A stretch of 64,000 bases of DNA from Pedobacter glucosidilyticus (GTDB lineage Bacteria; Bacteroidota; Bacteroidia; Sphingobacteriales; Sphingobacteriaceae). The notes under the pieces are model-generated. The model saw only the letters and a list, made by a program, of their open reading frames with translations. It was not told where the DNA came from and did not search any database. A program made the position numbers and the translations under genes. Every line of letters starts with the position of its first letter. The stretch's first letter is position 1. Below are positions 36,294 through 44,463 of this stretch, piece by piece. The DNA lies in NCBI RefSeq assembly GCF_002483235.1, contig NZ_DLHN01000019.1:1-64000 (forward strand), in the 5' to 3' direction.

Positions 36294-37481
36294 TTAAGCT
36301 ACAATTTCAGTTACCTGACCAGCACCTACTGTTCTACCACCTTCACGGATAGCGAAACGTAGACCTTTTTCCATTGCGATTGCGTTAATCAATTTAACAT
36401 TGATTGTTACGTTATCACCAGGCATAACCATTTCTACACCTTCTTGTAAAGTGATTTCACCAGTTACGTCTGTTGTACGAAAATAGAATTGAGGACGGTA
36501 TTTGTTAAAGAATGGAGTATGACGTCCACCTTCTGCTTTTGATAATACGTAAACCTCAGCTTTGAAATCTGTGTGAGGAGTTACTGAACCTGGCTTACAG
36601 ATAACCATACCACGACGGATATCAGTTTTCTCAATACCACGTAATAATAAACCTACGTTATCACCAGCCTCACCTCTATCTAAAATCTTACGGAACATCT
36701 CAACACCAGTAACTGTAGATTTTAAGTTCTCAGCACCCATACCTAAGATATCCACTTGCTCGCCAGAGTTAATAACACCTCTTTCTATACGACCAGTTGC
36801 AACAGTACCACGACCAGTGATTGAGAATACGTCCTCAACAGGCATTAAGAAAGGAAGATCTGTTAATCTTGGTGGAATTGGAATGAAGTTATCTACCGCA
36901 TCCATTAACTCCATGATTTTACCAACCCATTTAGCATCACCATTTAACCCACCTAAAGCAGAACCTTGGATTACAGGAATGTCATCACCAGGGAAATCAT
37001 AGAAAGATAATAACTCACGGATTTCCATTTCAACAAGCTCTAATAACTCTGGATCGTCAACCATATCTACTTTGTTCATAAAAACAACAAGAGCTGGTAC
37101 ACCAACCTGACGAGCTAATAGAATGTGCTCACGAGTTTGAGGCATTGGACCATCTGTTGAAGCAACAACAAGGATAGCACCATCCATCTGAGCAGCACCA
37201 GTAACCATGTTTTTCACATAATCCGCGTGACCTGGACAGTCAACGTGTGCATAGTGACGGTTAGCAGTAGAATACTCTACGTGTGCTGTATTGATAGTGA
37301 TACCTCTTTCTTTTTCTTCAGGAGCTGAGTCAATTGAATCAAATGAACGAGCTTCAGATAAACCTGCATCAGCTAATACTTTAGTGATAGCTGCAGTTAA
37401 TGTAGTTTTACCGTGGTCAACGTGACCGATTGTACCGATGTTTAAGTGTGGTTTACTACGGTCAAATTTTTCTTTTGCCAT
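36294..37481 (-). CDS. tuf: Translation elongation factor Tu
   Basis: A 395-aa GTPase delivering aminoacyl-tRNA. G1 is GHVDHGKT (about 18-25), G3 is DCPGHADYVKNM and G4 is NKVD; domain II and III segments (GRGTVATGRIERGV; YRPQFYFRTTDVTG) are intact. It follows tRNA-Thr(GGT) by about 62 bp in the tRNA-tuf array and a hairpin terminator follows. Confidence 0.98.
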   Translation of the reverse strand: MAKEKFDRSKPHLNIGTIGHVDHGKTTLTAAITKVLADAGLSEARSFDSIDSAPEEKERGITINTAHVEYSTANRHYAHVDCPGHADYVKNMVTGAAQMDGAILVVASTDGPMPQTREHILLARQVGVPALVVFMNKVDMVDDPELLELVEMEIRELLSFYDFPGDDIPVIQGSALGGLNGDAKWVGKIMELMDAVDNFIPIPPRLTDLPFLMPVEDVFSITGRGTVATGRIERGVINSGEQVDILGMGAENLKSTVTGVEMFRKILDRGEAGDNVGLLLRGIEKTDIRRGMVICKPGSVTPHTDFKAEVYVLSKAEGGRHTPFFNKYRPQFYFRTTDVTGEITLQEGVEMVMPGDNVTINVKLINAIAMEKGLRFAIREGGRTVGAGQVTEIVA

Positions 37482-37543
37482 GATTTTGTACTTATTAGTA
37501 GGTTAATTTTATATACTTTATTTTTTTAATCTCTATCTTATCG

Positions 37544-37615
<72 letters not shown>

Positions 37616-37628
37616 TTTTAAACAAAAA

Positions 37629-37658
37629 AAGCCCTGCCTAATTTTAAAACAGGCGGCT
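37629..37658 (-). terminator. Terminator-like hairpin inside the tRNA array
   Basis: On the minus strand AGCC-GCCT and AGGC-ag-GGCT form a bulged stem around an AT-rich loop, followed directly by seven T residues. It lies between tRNA-Gly and tRNA-Thr(GGT)/tuf. I saw no second promoter before tRNA-Thr(GGT). Confidence 0.65.
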
Positions 37659-37677
37659 ATATTATTTTTAATAAGTG

Positions 37678-37750
37678 AGCGGAAGACGAGGTTCGAACTC
37701 GCGACCTATAGCTTGGAAGGCTATCGCTCTACCAACTGAGCTACTTCCGC
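37678..37750 (-). tRNA. tRNA-Gly (TCC)
   Basis: 73-nt cloverleaf: acceptor GCGGAAG/CTTCCGC, anticodon stem ATAGC/GCTAT with loop CTTCCAA (anticodon TCC), T loop TTCGAAC. Confidence 0.96.
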
Positions 37751-37760
37751 ATGTTAATTG

Positions 37761-37840
37761 TGGGGGTAAGTGGACTCGAACCACTGAACCCGAAGGAGCG
37801 GATTTACAGTCCGCCGCAATTGCCGCTATGCGATACCCCC
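37761..37840 (-). tRNA. tRNA-Tyr (GTA)
   Basis: 80-nt class II tRNA with a long variable arm: acceptor GGGGGTA/TACCCCC, anticodon loop with GTA inside CGGACTGTAAATCCG, T loop TTCGAGT, discriminator A. Confidence 0.96.
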
Positions 37841-37849
37841 GCACTCTTG

Positions 37850-37922
<73 letters not shown>

Positions 37923-37982
37923 TTTTATTAAATTTAAAGAACTTTCTTTTTTTATCCCAGAAGACCTGTGCTTGAGGGACTG

Positions 37983-38011
37983 CAAAAGTACAAAAATTAC
38001 TATTCGAACAA
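37983..38011 (-). promoter_or_regulatory. Promoter of the tRNA-tuf array
   Basis: Minus-strand TTG (complement of 38009-38011), an 18-nt spacer and TACTTTTG (complement of 37983-37990). The -7 box is a perfect TAnnTTTG; the spacer is one base shorter than usual. It lies about 60 nt before tRNA-Thr(TGT). Confidence 0.5.
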
Positions 38012-38028
38012 AATTTTTTTTAAAAAAA

Positions 38029-38055
38029 AATCGATGATTTTTACAATCATCGATT
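38029..38055 (-). terminator. Intrinsic terminator of the rpsU-xerC-raiA direction
   Basis: AATCGATGATT (38029-38039) and AATCATCGATT (38045-38055) form a perfect 11-bp stem; on the minus strand nine or so T residues follow. It ends transcription after raiA and isolates the tRNA promoter downstream. Confidence 0.88.
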
Positions 38056-38092
38056 AAGGCTGTTTCAAGGCTGTTGATAATGAATTATATAG

Positions 38093-38431
38093 CTAGTTTA
38101 TAGCTTGAGAAATAATTTGCTTATGATTACTCTCATGAGCTTTAATTTTCTCTTTATGTTTATTTATTTGCTTCCTTAAAGATTCTATGGCTAAGTCTGT
38201 TGCTTCTTCAAAGCTTTTACATTGTTCTTTTGCAAATAAGGTATTACCTGGTATCATTAGCTTAATTTCCGTAATCTTATTAGCTTCATCAGAGACATTA
38301 TCTAATTTTAAATAAACATCTCCGCCAATAATCTGGTCAAAAAACAAATCTAGTTTGTTTGCTTTTTTTTGAATGAATGCCAATAAATCTTTGTCGGCAT
38401 TGAAGTGGATGGATTGAACTCCGATTTTCAT
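38093..38431 (-). CDS. raiA: Ribosome hibernation promoting factor / RaiA family
   Basis: A 112-aa protein with the HPF/YfiA fold (MKIGVQSIHFNADKDLLAFIQKKANKLDLFFDQI; EIKLMIPGNTLFAKEQCKSFEEATDLAIESLRKQI) and a short basic tail. It is the short form without the C-terminal dimerisation domain of long HPF. It binds the 30S A and P sites during starvation. Fourteen bases after the recombinase gene. Confidence 0.9.
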   Translation of the reverse strand: MKIGVQSIHFNADKDLLAFIQKKANKLDLFFDQIIGGDVYLKLDNVSDEANKITEIKLMIPGNTLFAKEQCKSFEEATDLAIESLRKQINKHKEKIKAHESNHKQIISQAIN

Positions 38432-38445
38432 TTTACCTCCTGTTT

Positions 38446-39327
38446 TTAAGCCTTTGGATGGGCTTGTTTATAAATTGTTTTTATTCTCTCTATAGAATTA
38501 TGCGTGTAAACTTGTGTAGCAGCTAAACTTGCATGCCCTAACAACTCTTTGATGGCGTTGATATCTGCCCCATGGTTTAATAACGATGTTGCATAACTAT
38601 GCCTTAACAGGTGTGGACTTTTTTTGTCTTGTGTAGTTACTAAACTTAAATAACGCTGCACAACTCTATAAATTAGTTTTGCATAAGCTTGTTCTCCTTT
38701 TTCTGTAACGATAAAGGACGGTGTATTTGTATCCGCAACGATAGCTAATCTTTCTGTTAAATAACTTTTTATTTGATTTATTAATGAATGGTGGATAGGA
38801 ATAATTCTTTCTTTGTTTCTTTTACCCAGAACTTTTATGGTATGATGGTTTAAATCTATTGAAGCAATGGTTAAACCCAAAAGCTCGCTTAATCGCATAC
38901 CTGTACCAAATAATAATTCTAATATCAATTTATCTCTAACACCTATAAAGCTATCTTCAAAAGCGCTGGTGCTATCTAATAAAGTAATAAGTTTGGCCTC
39001 TTCTACAAAAACCGGTAATTTTTTAGCAACCTTAGGTGCCTGTATTTTTAACACAGGATTAATGGATAGCACCTCCTCTTTTACCAGAAATTTATAAAAA
39101 GCTCTTAGTGTAGATATTTTTCTATTGACAGATCTAGCTTCTATACCATCATCTAGCAAAGTAATCATCCAATTTCTTATTTGTTGATGATTAACGGTTA
39201 GAATATCTGATTCAAATTCTTTAAGGAAATTTTCAAATTGTAATAAATCGTTTTTATAAGCAGTTAAGGTATGCTTGGAATACCTTTTTTCGTACTGTAG
39301 ATAATTAAAAAAACGCTCTAAAAACAT
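38446..39327 (-). CDS. xerC: Tyrosine recombinase, XerC/XerD type
   Basis: A 293-aa recombinase with an N-terminal SAM-like core-binding domain and all catalytic residues: R145 (GTGMRLSELL), K169 (LGKRNKERIIP), H239 and R242 (HLLRHSYATSLL), H265 (ELLGHASLAATQ) and the nucleophile Y274 (VYTH). The ATG at 39327 gives the normal N terminus MFLERFFNYLQYEK; upstream frame is open without support. The neighbourhood (rpsU, raiA, tRNA-tuf) and length fit the chromosome-dimer resolvase and not an integrase of a mobile element. XerC against XerD cannot be decided here. Confidence 0.88.
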   Translation of the reverse strand: MFLERFFNYLQYEKRYSKHTLTAYKNDLLQFENFLKEFESDILTVNHQQIRNWMITLLDDGIEARSVNRKISTLRAFYKFLVKEEVLSINPVLKIQAPKVAKKLPVFVEEAKLITLLDSTSAFEDSFIGVRDKLILELLFGTGMRLSELLGLTIASIDLNHHTIKVLGKRNKERIIPIHHSLINQIKSYLTERLAIVADTNTPSFIVTEKGEQAYAKLIYRVVQRYLSLVTTQDKKSPHLLRHSYATSLLNHGADINAIKELLGHASLAATQVYTHNSIERIKTIYKQAHPKA

Positions 39328-39409
39328 AAAAAACCATTTGTTTATCCGAAATTGAATATACAAATAGTTTTTATATAATATAAGAATCTATTTAATAAAT
39401 TGTTATTTA

Positions 39410-39598
39410 TTAAGATTCTAAGTTTAAGCCTTGTTTGTAAATAGCGTGTTTAACTTCCATTCTACGGGCAACAGACTTCTTTTCATAAGCCTGGCGACTA
39501 CGAAGCTCTCTTAAAACACCTGTTTTTTCGAATTTCTTTTTGAAGCGCTTTAAAGCTCTATCAATTGATTCTCCGTCTTTTACGTTGATAATAATCAT
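39410..39598 (-). CDS. rpsU: 30S ribosomal protein bS21
   Basis: A 62-aa basic protein (MIIINVKDGESIDRALKRFKKKFEKTGVLRELRSRQAYEKKSV). In Bacteroidota bS21 helps hide the 16S anti-Shine-Dalgarno sequence, which explains weak use of SD signals. This gene has an SD-like tract upstream (see 39609-39618), unusual in this window. Eighty-two bases before the recombinase gene. Confidence 0.96.
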   Translation of the reverse strand: MIIINVKDGESIDRALKRFKKKFEKTGVLRELRSRQAYEKKSVARRMEVKHAIYKQGLNLES

Positions 39599-39608
39599 TT
39601 TTTAAATA

Positions 39609-39618
39609 CCACCCTTCT
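39609..39618 (-). promoter_or_regulatory. Extended Shine-Dalgarno-like tract of rpsU
   Basis: The minus strand reads AGAAGGGTGGT, close to the complement of the 16S 3' end (AGAAAGGAGGT): one G-U-compatible change and one mismatch. The last G is 10 nt before the ATG. Other genes in the window lack such a tract. Confidence 0.5.
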
Positions 39619-39692
39619 ATTCATTTTTAATGGATTGCAAAGGTAATGAGTGAGATTGTATTTTGCAAGTTTTGAAAGATTTATTTAATAAG

Positions 39693-39836
39693 CTATTTAT
39701 CAATCTCTTTAGGATAAGGTTTACCATCTTTAAAACCTCGTTCAAAATCACTCCAATTTAAAATTAGCTCAATTAAAAACATTATTGCAAAGCTTAATAA
39801 AAAGGATTTTAAATCTCTTTTTGTGATGTTTTTCAT
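39693..39836 (-). CDS. Small membrane protein (47 aa)
   Basis: From the ATG at 39836: a basic start (MKNITKRDLK), one hydrophobic helix (SFLLSFAIMFLIELILNW) and a charged tail ending KPYPKEIDK. The frame extends upstream to 39890 but would then run into the end of the beta-barrel gene. No family recognised. It is similar in style to the many one-helix proteins of Bacteroidota. Confidence 0.5.
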   Translation of the reverse strand: MKNITKRDLKSFLLSFAIMFLIELILNWSDFERGFKDGKPYPKEIDK

Positions 39837-39870
39837 AATTTCATTTTGATCATATTTTACAAATACGATT

Positions 39871-40557
39871 TTAAAACACAAAGCCTGCAAAAAAGAAAAT
39901 AGTAGAAGTTTGATGTTTGGGTTGTTGATAAGCTACATCATTAAAATTCAGCTGCTGGATAGTTCTATCCCAATTTATACGGGTATAATTAAATCCAAAA
40001 CGATAAGCTATTTTCTTTTCTGTTTTAAATTCTAAAGCCAATTTAGGTTCTAGCACTAAATAGAAGTTGCTTTTAGCAGTTGCTTGCCTTTTTTGAGTGC
40101 TTGCTTGATTATTACTATTCTTAGTATAGGTGGTAAAAGAAGCATCCGTATAAAGCTTTTGGTAATTTAATCCACAAGCTAGCGCCAAATAGGTTTGATC
40201 ATCCACATCTATAGAAATTTTATAGGTAGGTCTTATCTGGAAAGAAAATGCCTGATTGCTCAGACTTGTTTCTGATTTTAATTCTGTTAAAGTATTATCG
40301 GTGTAGTTTTTATTAGTTAATGCGTTTCCTAATAAATAATCAATACCTGTTTCTAGGCAAAAGTTGGGCATCAACTGAATAGCATAGCCTGCATTTAAAG
40401 CTATTCCATCGGTATTTTTATCAGGCTGCTCTTTATTTGATTTGCTTAAATATTCAAACAGCGGGATTTTTAGATGTGTATAAAAATAATGCTGCGCTTG
40501 AGCACTTTTGTTTAAGAGTAAAACAAATAAAGTGGCAATAATTATTTTAGATTTCAT
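39871..40557 (-). CDS. Outer-membrane beta-barrel-like protein
   Basis: A 228-aa protein with a signal peptide (MKSKIIIATLFVLLLNKSAQA, cleaved before QHYFYTH) and alternating polar/hydrophobic strands ending in a C-terminal aromatic (FFFAGFVF), typical of small porin-like barrels. Long Lys/Gln/Asn-rich loop near residue 150. No specific family identified. Adjacent to another exported barrel-like gene (40612-41136) on the same strand. Confidence 0.65.
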   Translation of the reverse strand: MKSKIIIATLFVLLLNKSAQAQHYFYTHLKIPLFEYLSKSNKEQPDKNTDGIALNAGYAIQLMPNFCLETGIDYLLGNALTNKNYTDNTLTELKSETSLSNQAFSFQIRPTYKISIDVDDQTYLALACGLNYQKLYTDASFTTYTKNSNNQASTQKRQATAKSNFYLVLEPKLALEFKTEKKIAYRFGFNYTRINWDRTIQQLNFNDVAYQQPKHQTSTIFFFAGFVF

Positions 40558-40611
40558 AGGAAGTAAAAAGCTTTTAAGCTACTAATACTTAAACGCTCTA
40601 GATCATAAAGT

Positions 40612-41136
40612 TTAAAAAAGAATGCCTATACCTAATGCTATAGAACTTAAAGCTATTTTACCATTAGAGCTTTTATATCTAAAATCTTGATATTTATAAG
40701 ATATTTCTGGTGTTAGGGCTGTTTTCTTACCTAATTTAAGATTGTAACCTGCACCTATCTCATATAGTAAGCCCCCATCATATCTGTTAGATGTAATGCC
40801 ATAGCCTAAATTTGTAAAAGTGTAAGGCGTTTTAAAGCTTTTTTTAAAATAGTAATGTGCATTTGCAAATACAGGATAAGAAGTTAAAGTTGGATTGATG
40901 TAAGAAGATGTACTTAACCCTAAACCTAATGAAACATGCTTATTGATATGCCAACCGTTTATGGTGGTAATTTCTGTACCGTTTCCTTCATCCCTAATAC
41001 CAGAATAAGATGGAGATGTATTCATTCGTATGGCTACACCTAATTTAGTTTTGTTAAAAAAGCCTTTTCTGGGAAGGTCTTGGGCATTGGTGAGTGTAGC
41101 ACCAAATAACAGTAATAATAGTAAGCTGTTTTTCAT
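40612..41136 (-). CDS. Outer-membrane beta-barrel-like protein
   Basis: A 174-aa exported protein: signal MKNSLLLLLLFGATLTNA, then amphipathic strands rich in Gly, Tyr and Ser (LGLGLSTSSYINP; TNLGYGITSNRYDGGLLYEIGAGYNL) ending in a C-terminal Phe (IALGIGILF). Likely a small outer-membrane barrel. Downstream of apt by 26 bp on the same strand. Confidence 0.65.
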   Translation of the reverse strand: MKNSLLLLLLFGATLTNAQDLPRKGFFNKTKLGVAIRMNTSPSYSGIRDEGNGTEITTINGWHINKHVSLGLGLSTSSYINPTLTSYPVFANAHYYFKKSFKTPYTFTNLGYGITSNRYDGGLLYEIGAGYNLKLGKKTALTPEISYKYQDFRYKSSNGKIALSSIALGIGILF

Positions 41137-41162
41137 ATTTAGATTTTAATTAAACTTTTTAA

Positions 41163-41690
41163 TCAATACTCTGCCAAAGCCACAACTTTATCAGCATAAG
41201 GCTTAATTAAATCTTTACCCTTTAAAAAATCTAGGCTAATGATAAAAGAAAAGCCTGCTATCTCACCTTTCATTTTTTGTATCAATAAAGATGTAGCTTC
41301 AACAGTTCCTCCGGTAGCTAATAAATCATCATGAATCAGAATTTTGGTTCCTGGTTCAAAAGCGTCTTCATGCATTTCTATAGTTGCTGAGCCGTATTCT
41401 AGGTTATAGTTTTGTTTTACGGTTTTATAGGGTAATTTACCTGCTTTTCTGATAGGAATAAAAGGCTTATTTAACCTATTGGCTAACATTAATCCAAATA
41501 AAAAGCCTCTGCTTTCTATACCTGCTATAGCATCAAAGTCTAACTCTTTTAATCGTATTACAAAAGCATCAATTATTTGAGTACATAATTCTTGGTTTTT
41601 TAGAATAGGTGTAATGTCTTTGAAAACAATACCTGGCTTGGGAAAATCCATAACATCTCTTACGGTTTCCTTTATTTTTTGTTCAATCAT
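41163..41690 (-). CDS. apt: Adenine phosphoribosyltransferase
   Basis: A 175-aa purine-salvage enzyme (adenine + PRPP to AMP). The PRPP-binding loop is in KILIHDDLLATGGTVEA, and GIESRGFLFG and KPFIPIRKAGKLPY are diagnostic. The start is the ATG at 41690, which overlaps the stop of the upstream HHH gene by one base (TGATG); a TTG three bases earlier is unlikely. Confidence 0.95.
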   Translation of the reverse strand: MIEQKIKETVRDVMDFPKPGIVFKDITPILKNQELCTQIIDAFVIRLKELDFDAIAGIESRGFLFGLMLANRLNKPFIPIRKAGKLPYKTVKQNYNLEYGSATIEMHEDAFEPGTKILIHDDLLATGGTVEATSLLIQKMKGEIAGFSFIISLDFLKGKDLIKPYADKVVALAEY

Positions 41691-42568
41691 CAAAATTGGA
41701 TATATGGAGCAATTTTACTGATTATTTCGGGATTTAAGATGTGGATTTTATTTAAATCTGCAATAGTTTTATAAGCCCCATGTTGTTTACGGTAAGCAAT
41801 AATGGCATTCATTTGCTTATAAGACAAATATGGGAACCTCTTGATATCTACAAATTCGCAGGTATTGATATTGATGGGTATAATTTTCTCTGTATCTATC
41901 AAAACCTGTCTTTCTATTTGAGCATATTTAACAGAGTCTAATCCGTAAACTTCCATGAGTTGCTCTTTTCTGATAAAACCTCCTAACCTATTTCTATATT
42001 TTATAATTCTTGAGGCAAATGCAGGACCTATTCCTTTGATGTTTAATAACTGTAATGAATCTGCATTATTTACATCAACCATAACAAAAGCCTTTTTAGG
42101 GAAAGACTCCTTCCTATCGTAAGTGGTATAAGCCTCCTTTTTATTTTCTGGTATGTCTATATAAGGTGCTAACCGTTGGTACATAGCAGGAGAAATAGCA
42201 TACATTTTTTTAACATCCTCCTTCTTATAAAACTTGCCTCCTTTGGCTTCATATTTTTTAATAGAAAGAGCCTGCTTTTCTGATAGCCCTAGCTTTATCC
42301 AATCCTCCACTGGTAAATGGTTCGGGTTAAACTTAAATAAAATAGGTTTATGAAATTCTTCTTCATGATTTTCATCGCCTATATTTTTATATTTATCAAT
42401 TTGGGTTAAAGCGGGCTTAATGGTTTCTATTTTTATTTCTAAAGGCTTGAAAAAGAAACGTTCATAAACATAAGGGCTAAAAAGTATCCCAATTAATATA
42501 AATAACACCAATACACCTCTGTATTCCTGACGAGAAATACTAAAGTATTCTTTAAATTTTTGATTCAT
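41690..42568 (-). CDS. Helix-hairpin-helix domain protein (ComEA-like)
   Basis: A 292-aa membrane-anchored protein: one transmembrane helix (about residues 19-38, GVLVLFILIGILFSPYVYERFF), followed by tandem helix-hairpin-helix units (LLNIKGIGPAFASRIIKYRNRLGGFIRKEQL; DIKRFPYLSYKQMNAIIAYRKQHGAYKTIADL) and an earlier one near 90-125. Such proteins bind DNA or act as scaffolds; ComEA binds incoming DNA at the cell surface, but no competence genes are nearby. The ATG at 42568 is used since upstream only a TTG exists. One-base overlap with apt. Confidence 0.82.
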   Translation of the reverse strand: MNQKFKEYFSISRQEYRGVLVLFILIGILFSPYVYERFFFKPLEIKIETIKPALTQIDKYKNIGDENHEEEFHKPILFKFNPNHLPVEDWIKLGLSEKQALSIKKYEAKGGKFYKKEDVKKMYAISPAMYQRLAPYIDIPENKKEAYTTYDRKESFPKKAFVMVDVNNADSLQLLNIKGIGPAFASRIIKYRNRLGGFIRKEQLMEVYGLDSVKYAQIERQVLIDTEKIIPININTCEFVDIKRFPYLSYKQMNAIIAYRKQHGAYKTIADLNKIHILNPEIISKIAPYIQF

Positions 42569-42680
42569 ACGTAGATAATAAATCAAATTAAAGAATTATT
42601 TTTAATACTATCAATAAAAATTTAATTAGTTAATATCTATTAAAAGAGTTGATATTTGCATAAAAAACCGACCAATTCTG

Positions 42681-44435
42681 ATGAAAATAATTACGACAGA
42701 AGAATTTGCGAAAGCTACTAAAATTAACAAGCTTAGAATGCCCGGATTGGCTTACTTGTTAATGGAAATCATGAAAATAAATGATATTAACGAAACATTT
42801 GCTAAAGCAGCCGATTTTGAGGGTGTGGCTTTTGTAGATGAAATTCTAAGACTTCTAGGTGTTAAAGTAGAGATTAAAGAAAGTGATTTTAAAAATCTCC
42901 CACTAGATGGTGCTTTTATAAGCGTAGCAAATCATCCTTATGGCGGCATAGAAGGTTTGGTTTTGATAAAAATACTTTGTACTATAAGACCAGAAGCCAA
43001 GGTGATGGCAAATTTCTTATTGAAGAAAATACCTAACCTGAGTGATTTTTTTGTAGCTGTAAATCCGTTTGAAAATATAGATCACTCATCTAGCATTAGC
43101 GGTATAAAAACAACTTTGGGCTTATTAAATGGCGGTACTCCTATCGGGATTTTTCCTGCTGGCGAGGTATCTACCTTTAAATTAGAGCAACAGCAAGTAA
43201 CAGATAAGCTGTGGCATCCGGTAGTAGGTAAATTGATATCAAAATCAAAAGTACCCGTAGTACCTATTTATTTTCATGGTAATAATGGTTTGTTATTTAA
43301 CTTATTATCACTCATACACCCTGCTTTAAGAACTGCCAAGCTACCATCAGAATTGTTTAATAAAAAGGGGCATACCATCCATGTAAGAATAGGGAAACCT
43401 ATAAAATTTGAAGAAATCCCGAATAACGATAATAACAGCGCTCTATTGGCTTTTTTAAGAGCCAAAACTTATGCTTTAGGTGCCGGTTTAGAAAACGAGC
43501 GAAAAATTTTTAGCAGTGCTAATTTATTTAAAATTTTAAAGCAATCTCAAGATATTATTCCTCCTATTGAAACACCTTTGATGGAAAAAGAAATTGAGGA
43601 CTTGCGTGGTGAGTGTTTGGTGTGGACAGAGAAAAACTATGAGGTTTACATCACCCCTACTCAAAATATCCCTAACATCATTAAAGAAATAGGAAGATTA
43701 AGAGAAATTACTTTTAGGGAAATTGGAGAAGGCACTAATAAATCTATCGATTTAGATAGTTATGATATTTATTACAACCATTTATTTATTTGGGATACCG
43801 AGCAAAAAATGGTTGTTGGGGCTTATAGAATTGGTAAAGGTGATGAAATTTTTTACAGCTATGGCAAAAAAGGCTTTTACACTGCCGAGTTGTTTAAGAT
43901 AAAGCCTCAGTTTAGTGTTGTTTTAAGAAATAGTTTAGAACTTGGGCGTTCTTGGATAAGAAAAGAATATCAACAAAAACCTTTACCACTGTTTTTACTG
44001 TGGAAAGGGATTCTTAAATTTTTGATTGATAATCCTAGATATAAATATTTGATTGGTCCTGTATCCATTAGTAATACTTTTAGTAAATTTTCTAAATCTT
44101 TGATTGTGGATTTTATTTACCGTAATCATTTTGACCACGAAATGGCACAAATGGTTAAACCTAGGAAACAATTTAAGGTAGACTTTTCTAAAATTGATGC
44201 TGATATACTAACGGCTAACAGTAACTCTCTTAAAAATCTGGATAGTTTAATTGCTGAAGTAGAGAGCAATCATATTAAAATTCCTGTTTTGCTAAGGCAA
44301 TATATCGCCTTAAATGCTAAGATTATTTGTTTTAATATTGACCCTAAATTCTCTGATAGTTTAGATGGTTTCTTAGTTTTGGATTTAGAAAATATCCCTC
44401 AAGATATGATAGAAAAACTGGGTAAAAATCTTTGA
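42681..44435 (+). CDS. Two-domain acyltransferase (PlsC-like plus GNAT), OlsF-like aminolipid synthase
   Basis: A 584-aa protein. The N-terminal part is a PlsC-type acyltransferase: ANHPYGGIEG (the H-x5-E form, where relatives usually have Asp), IGIFPAGEVSTF, and PVVPIYFHG. The C-terminal part (about 310-480) is an ornithine-acyl/GNAT acetyltransferase_5-type domain: GRLREITFREIGEGTNKSID, GAYRIGKGDEI, LELGRSWIRKEYQ and GPVSISNTFS. OlsF of Flavobacterium and Serratia joins these two activities to make ornithine lipid from ornithine; glycine lipid is another option in Bacteroidota. Divergent from the HHH gene. The fusion is clear; the head-group amino acid is inference. Confidence 0.75.
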   Translation: MKIITTEEFAKATKINKLRMPGLAYLLMEIMKINDINETFAKAADFEGVAFVDEILRLLGVKVEIKESDFKNLPLDGAFISVANHPYGGIEGLVLIKILCTIRPEAKVMANFLLKKIPNLSDFFVAVNPFENIDHSSSISGIKTTLGLLNGGTPIGIFPAGEVSTFKLEQQQVTDKLWHPVVGKLISKSKVPVVPIYFHGNNGLLFNLLSLIHPALRTAKLPSELFNKKGHTIHVRIGKPIKFEEIPNNDNNSALLAFLRAKTYALGAGLENERKIFSSANLFKILKQSQDIIPPIETPLMEKEIEDLRGECLVWTEKNYEVYITPTQNIPNIIKEIGRLREITFREIGEGTNKSIDLDSYDIYYNHLFIWDTEQKMVVGAYRIGKGDEIFYSYGKKGFYTAELFKIKPQFSVVLRNSLELGRSWIRKEYQQKPLPLFLLWKGILKFLIDNPRYKYLIGPVSISNTFSKFSKSLIVDFIYRNHFDHEMAQMVKPRKQFKVDFSKIDADILTANSNSLKNLDSLIAEVESNHIKIPVLLRQYIALNAKIICFNIDPKFSDSLDGFLVLDLENIPQDMIEKLGKNL

Positions 44436-44463
44436 TTTTGCCCAATTTATGCTTCGATTTTTA

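Noticed and set aside
38446..39327. Integrase of a mobile element
   Set aside because: The recombinase sits among rpsU, raiA and the tRNA-tuf array and has the length and motifs of a housekeeping Xer protein; no element ends or cargo genes are visible.
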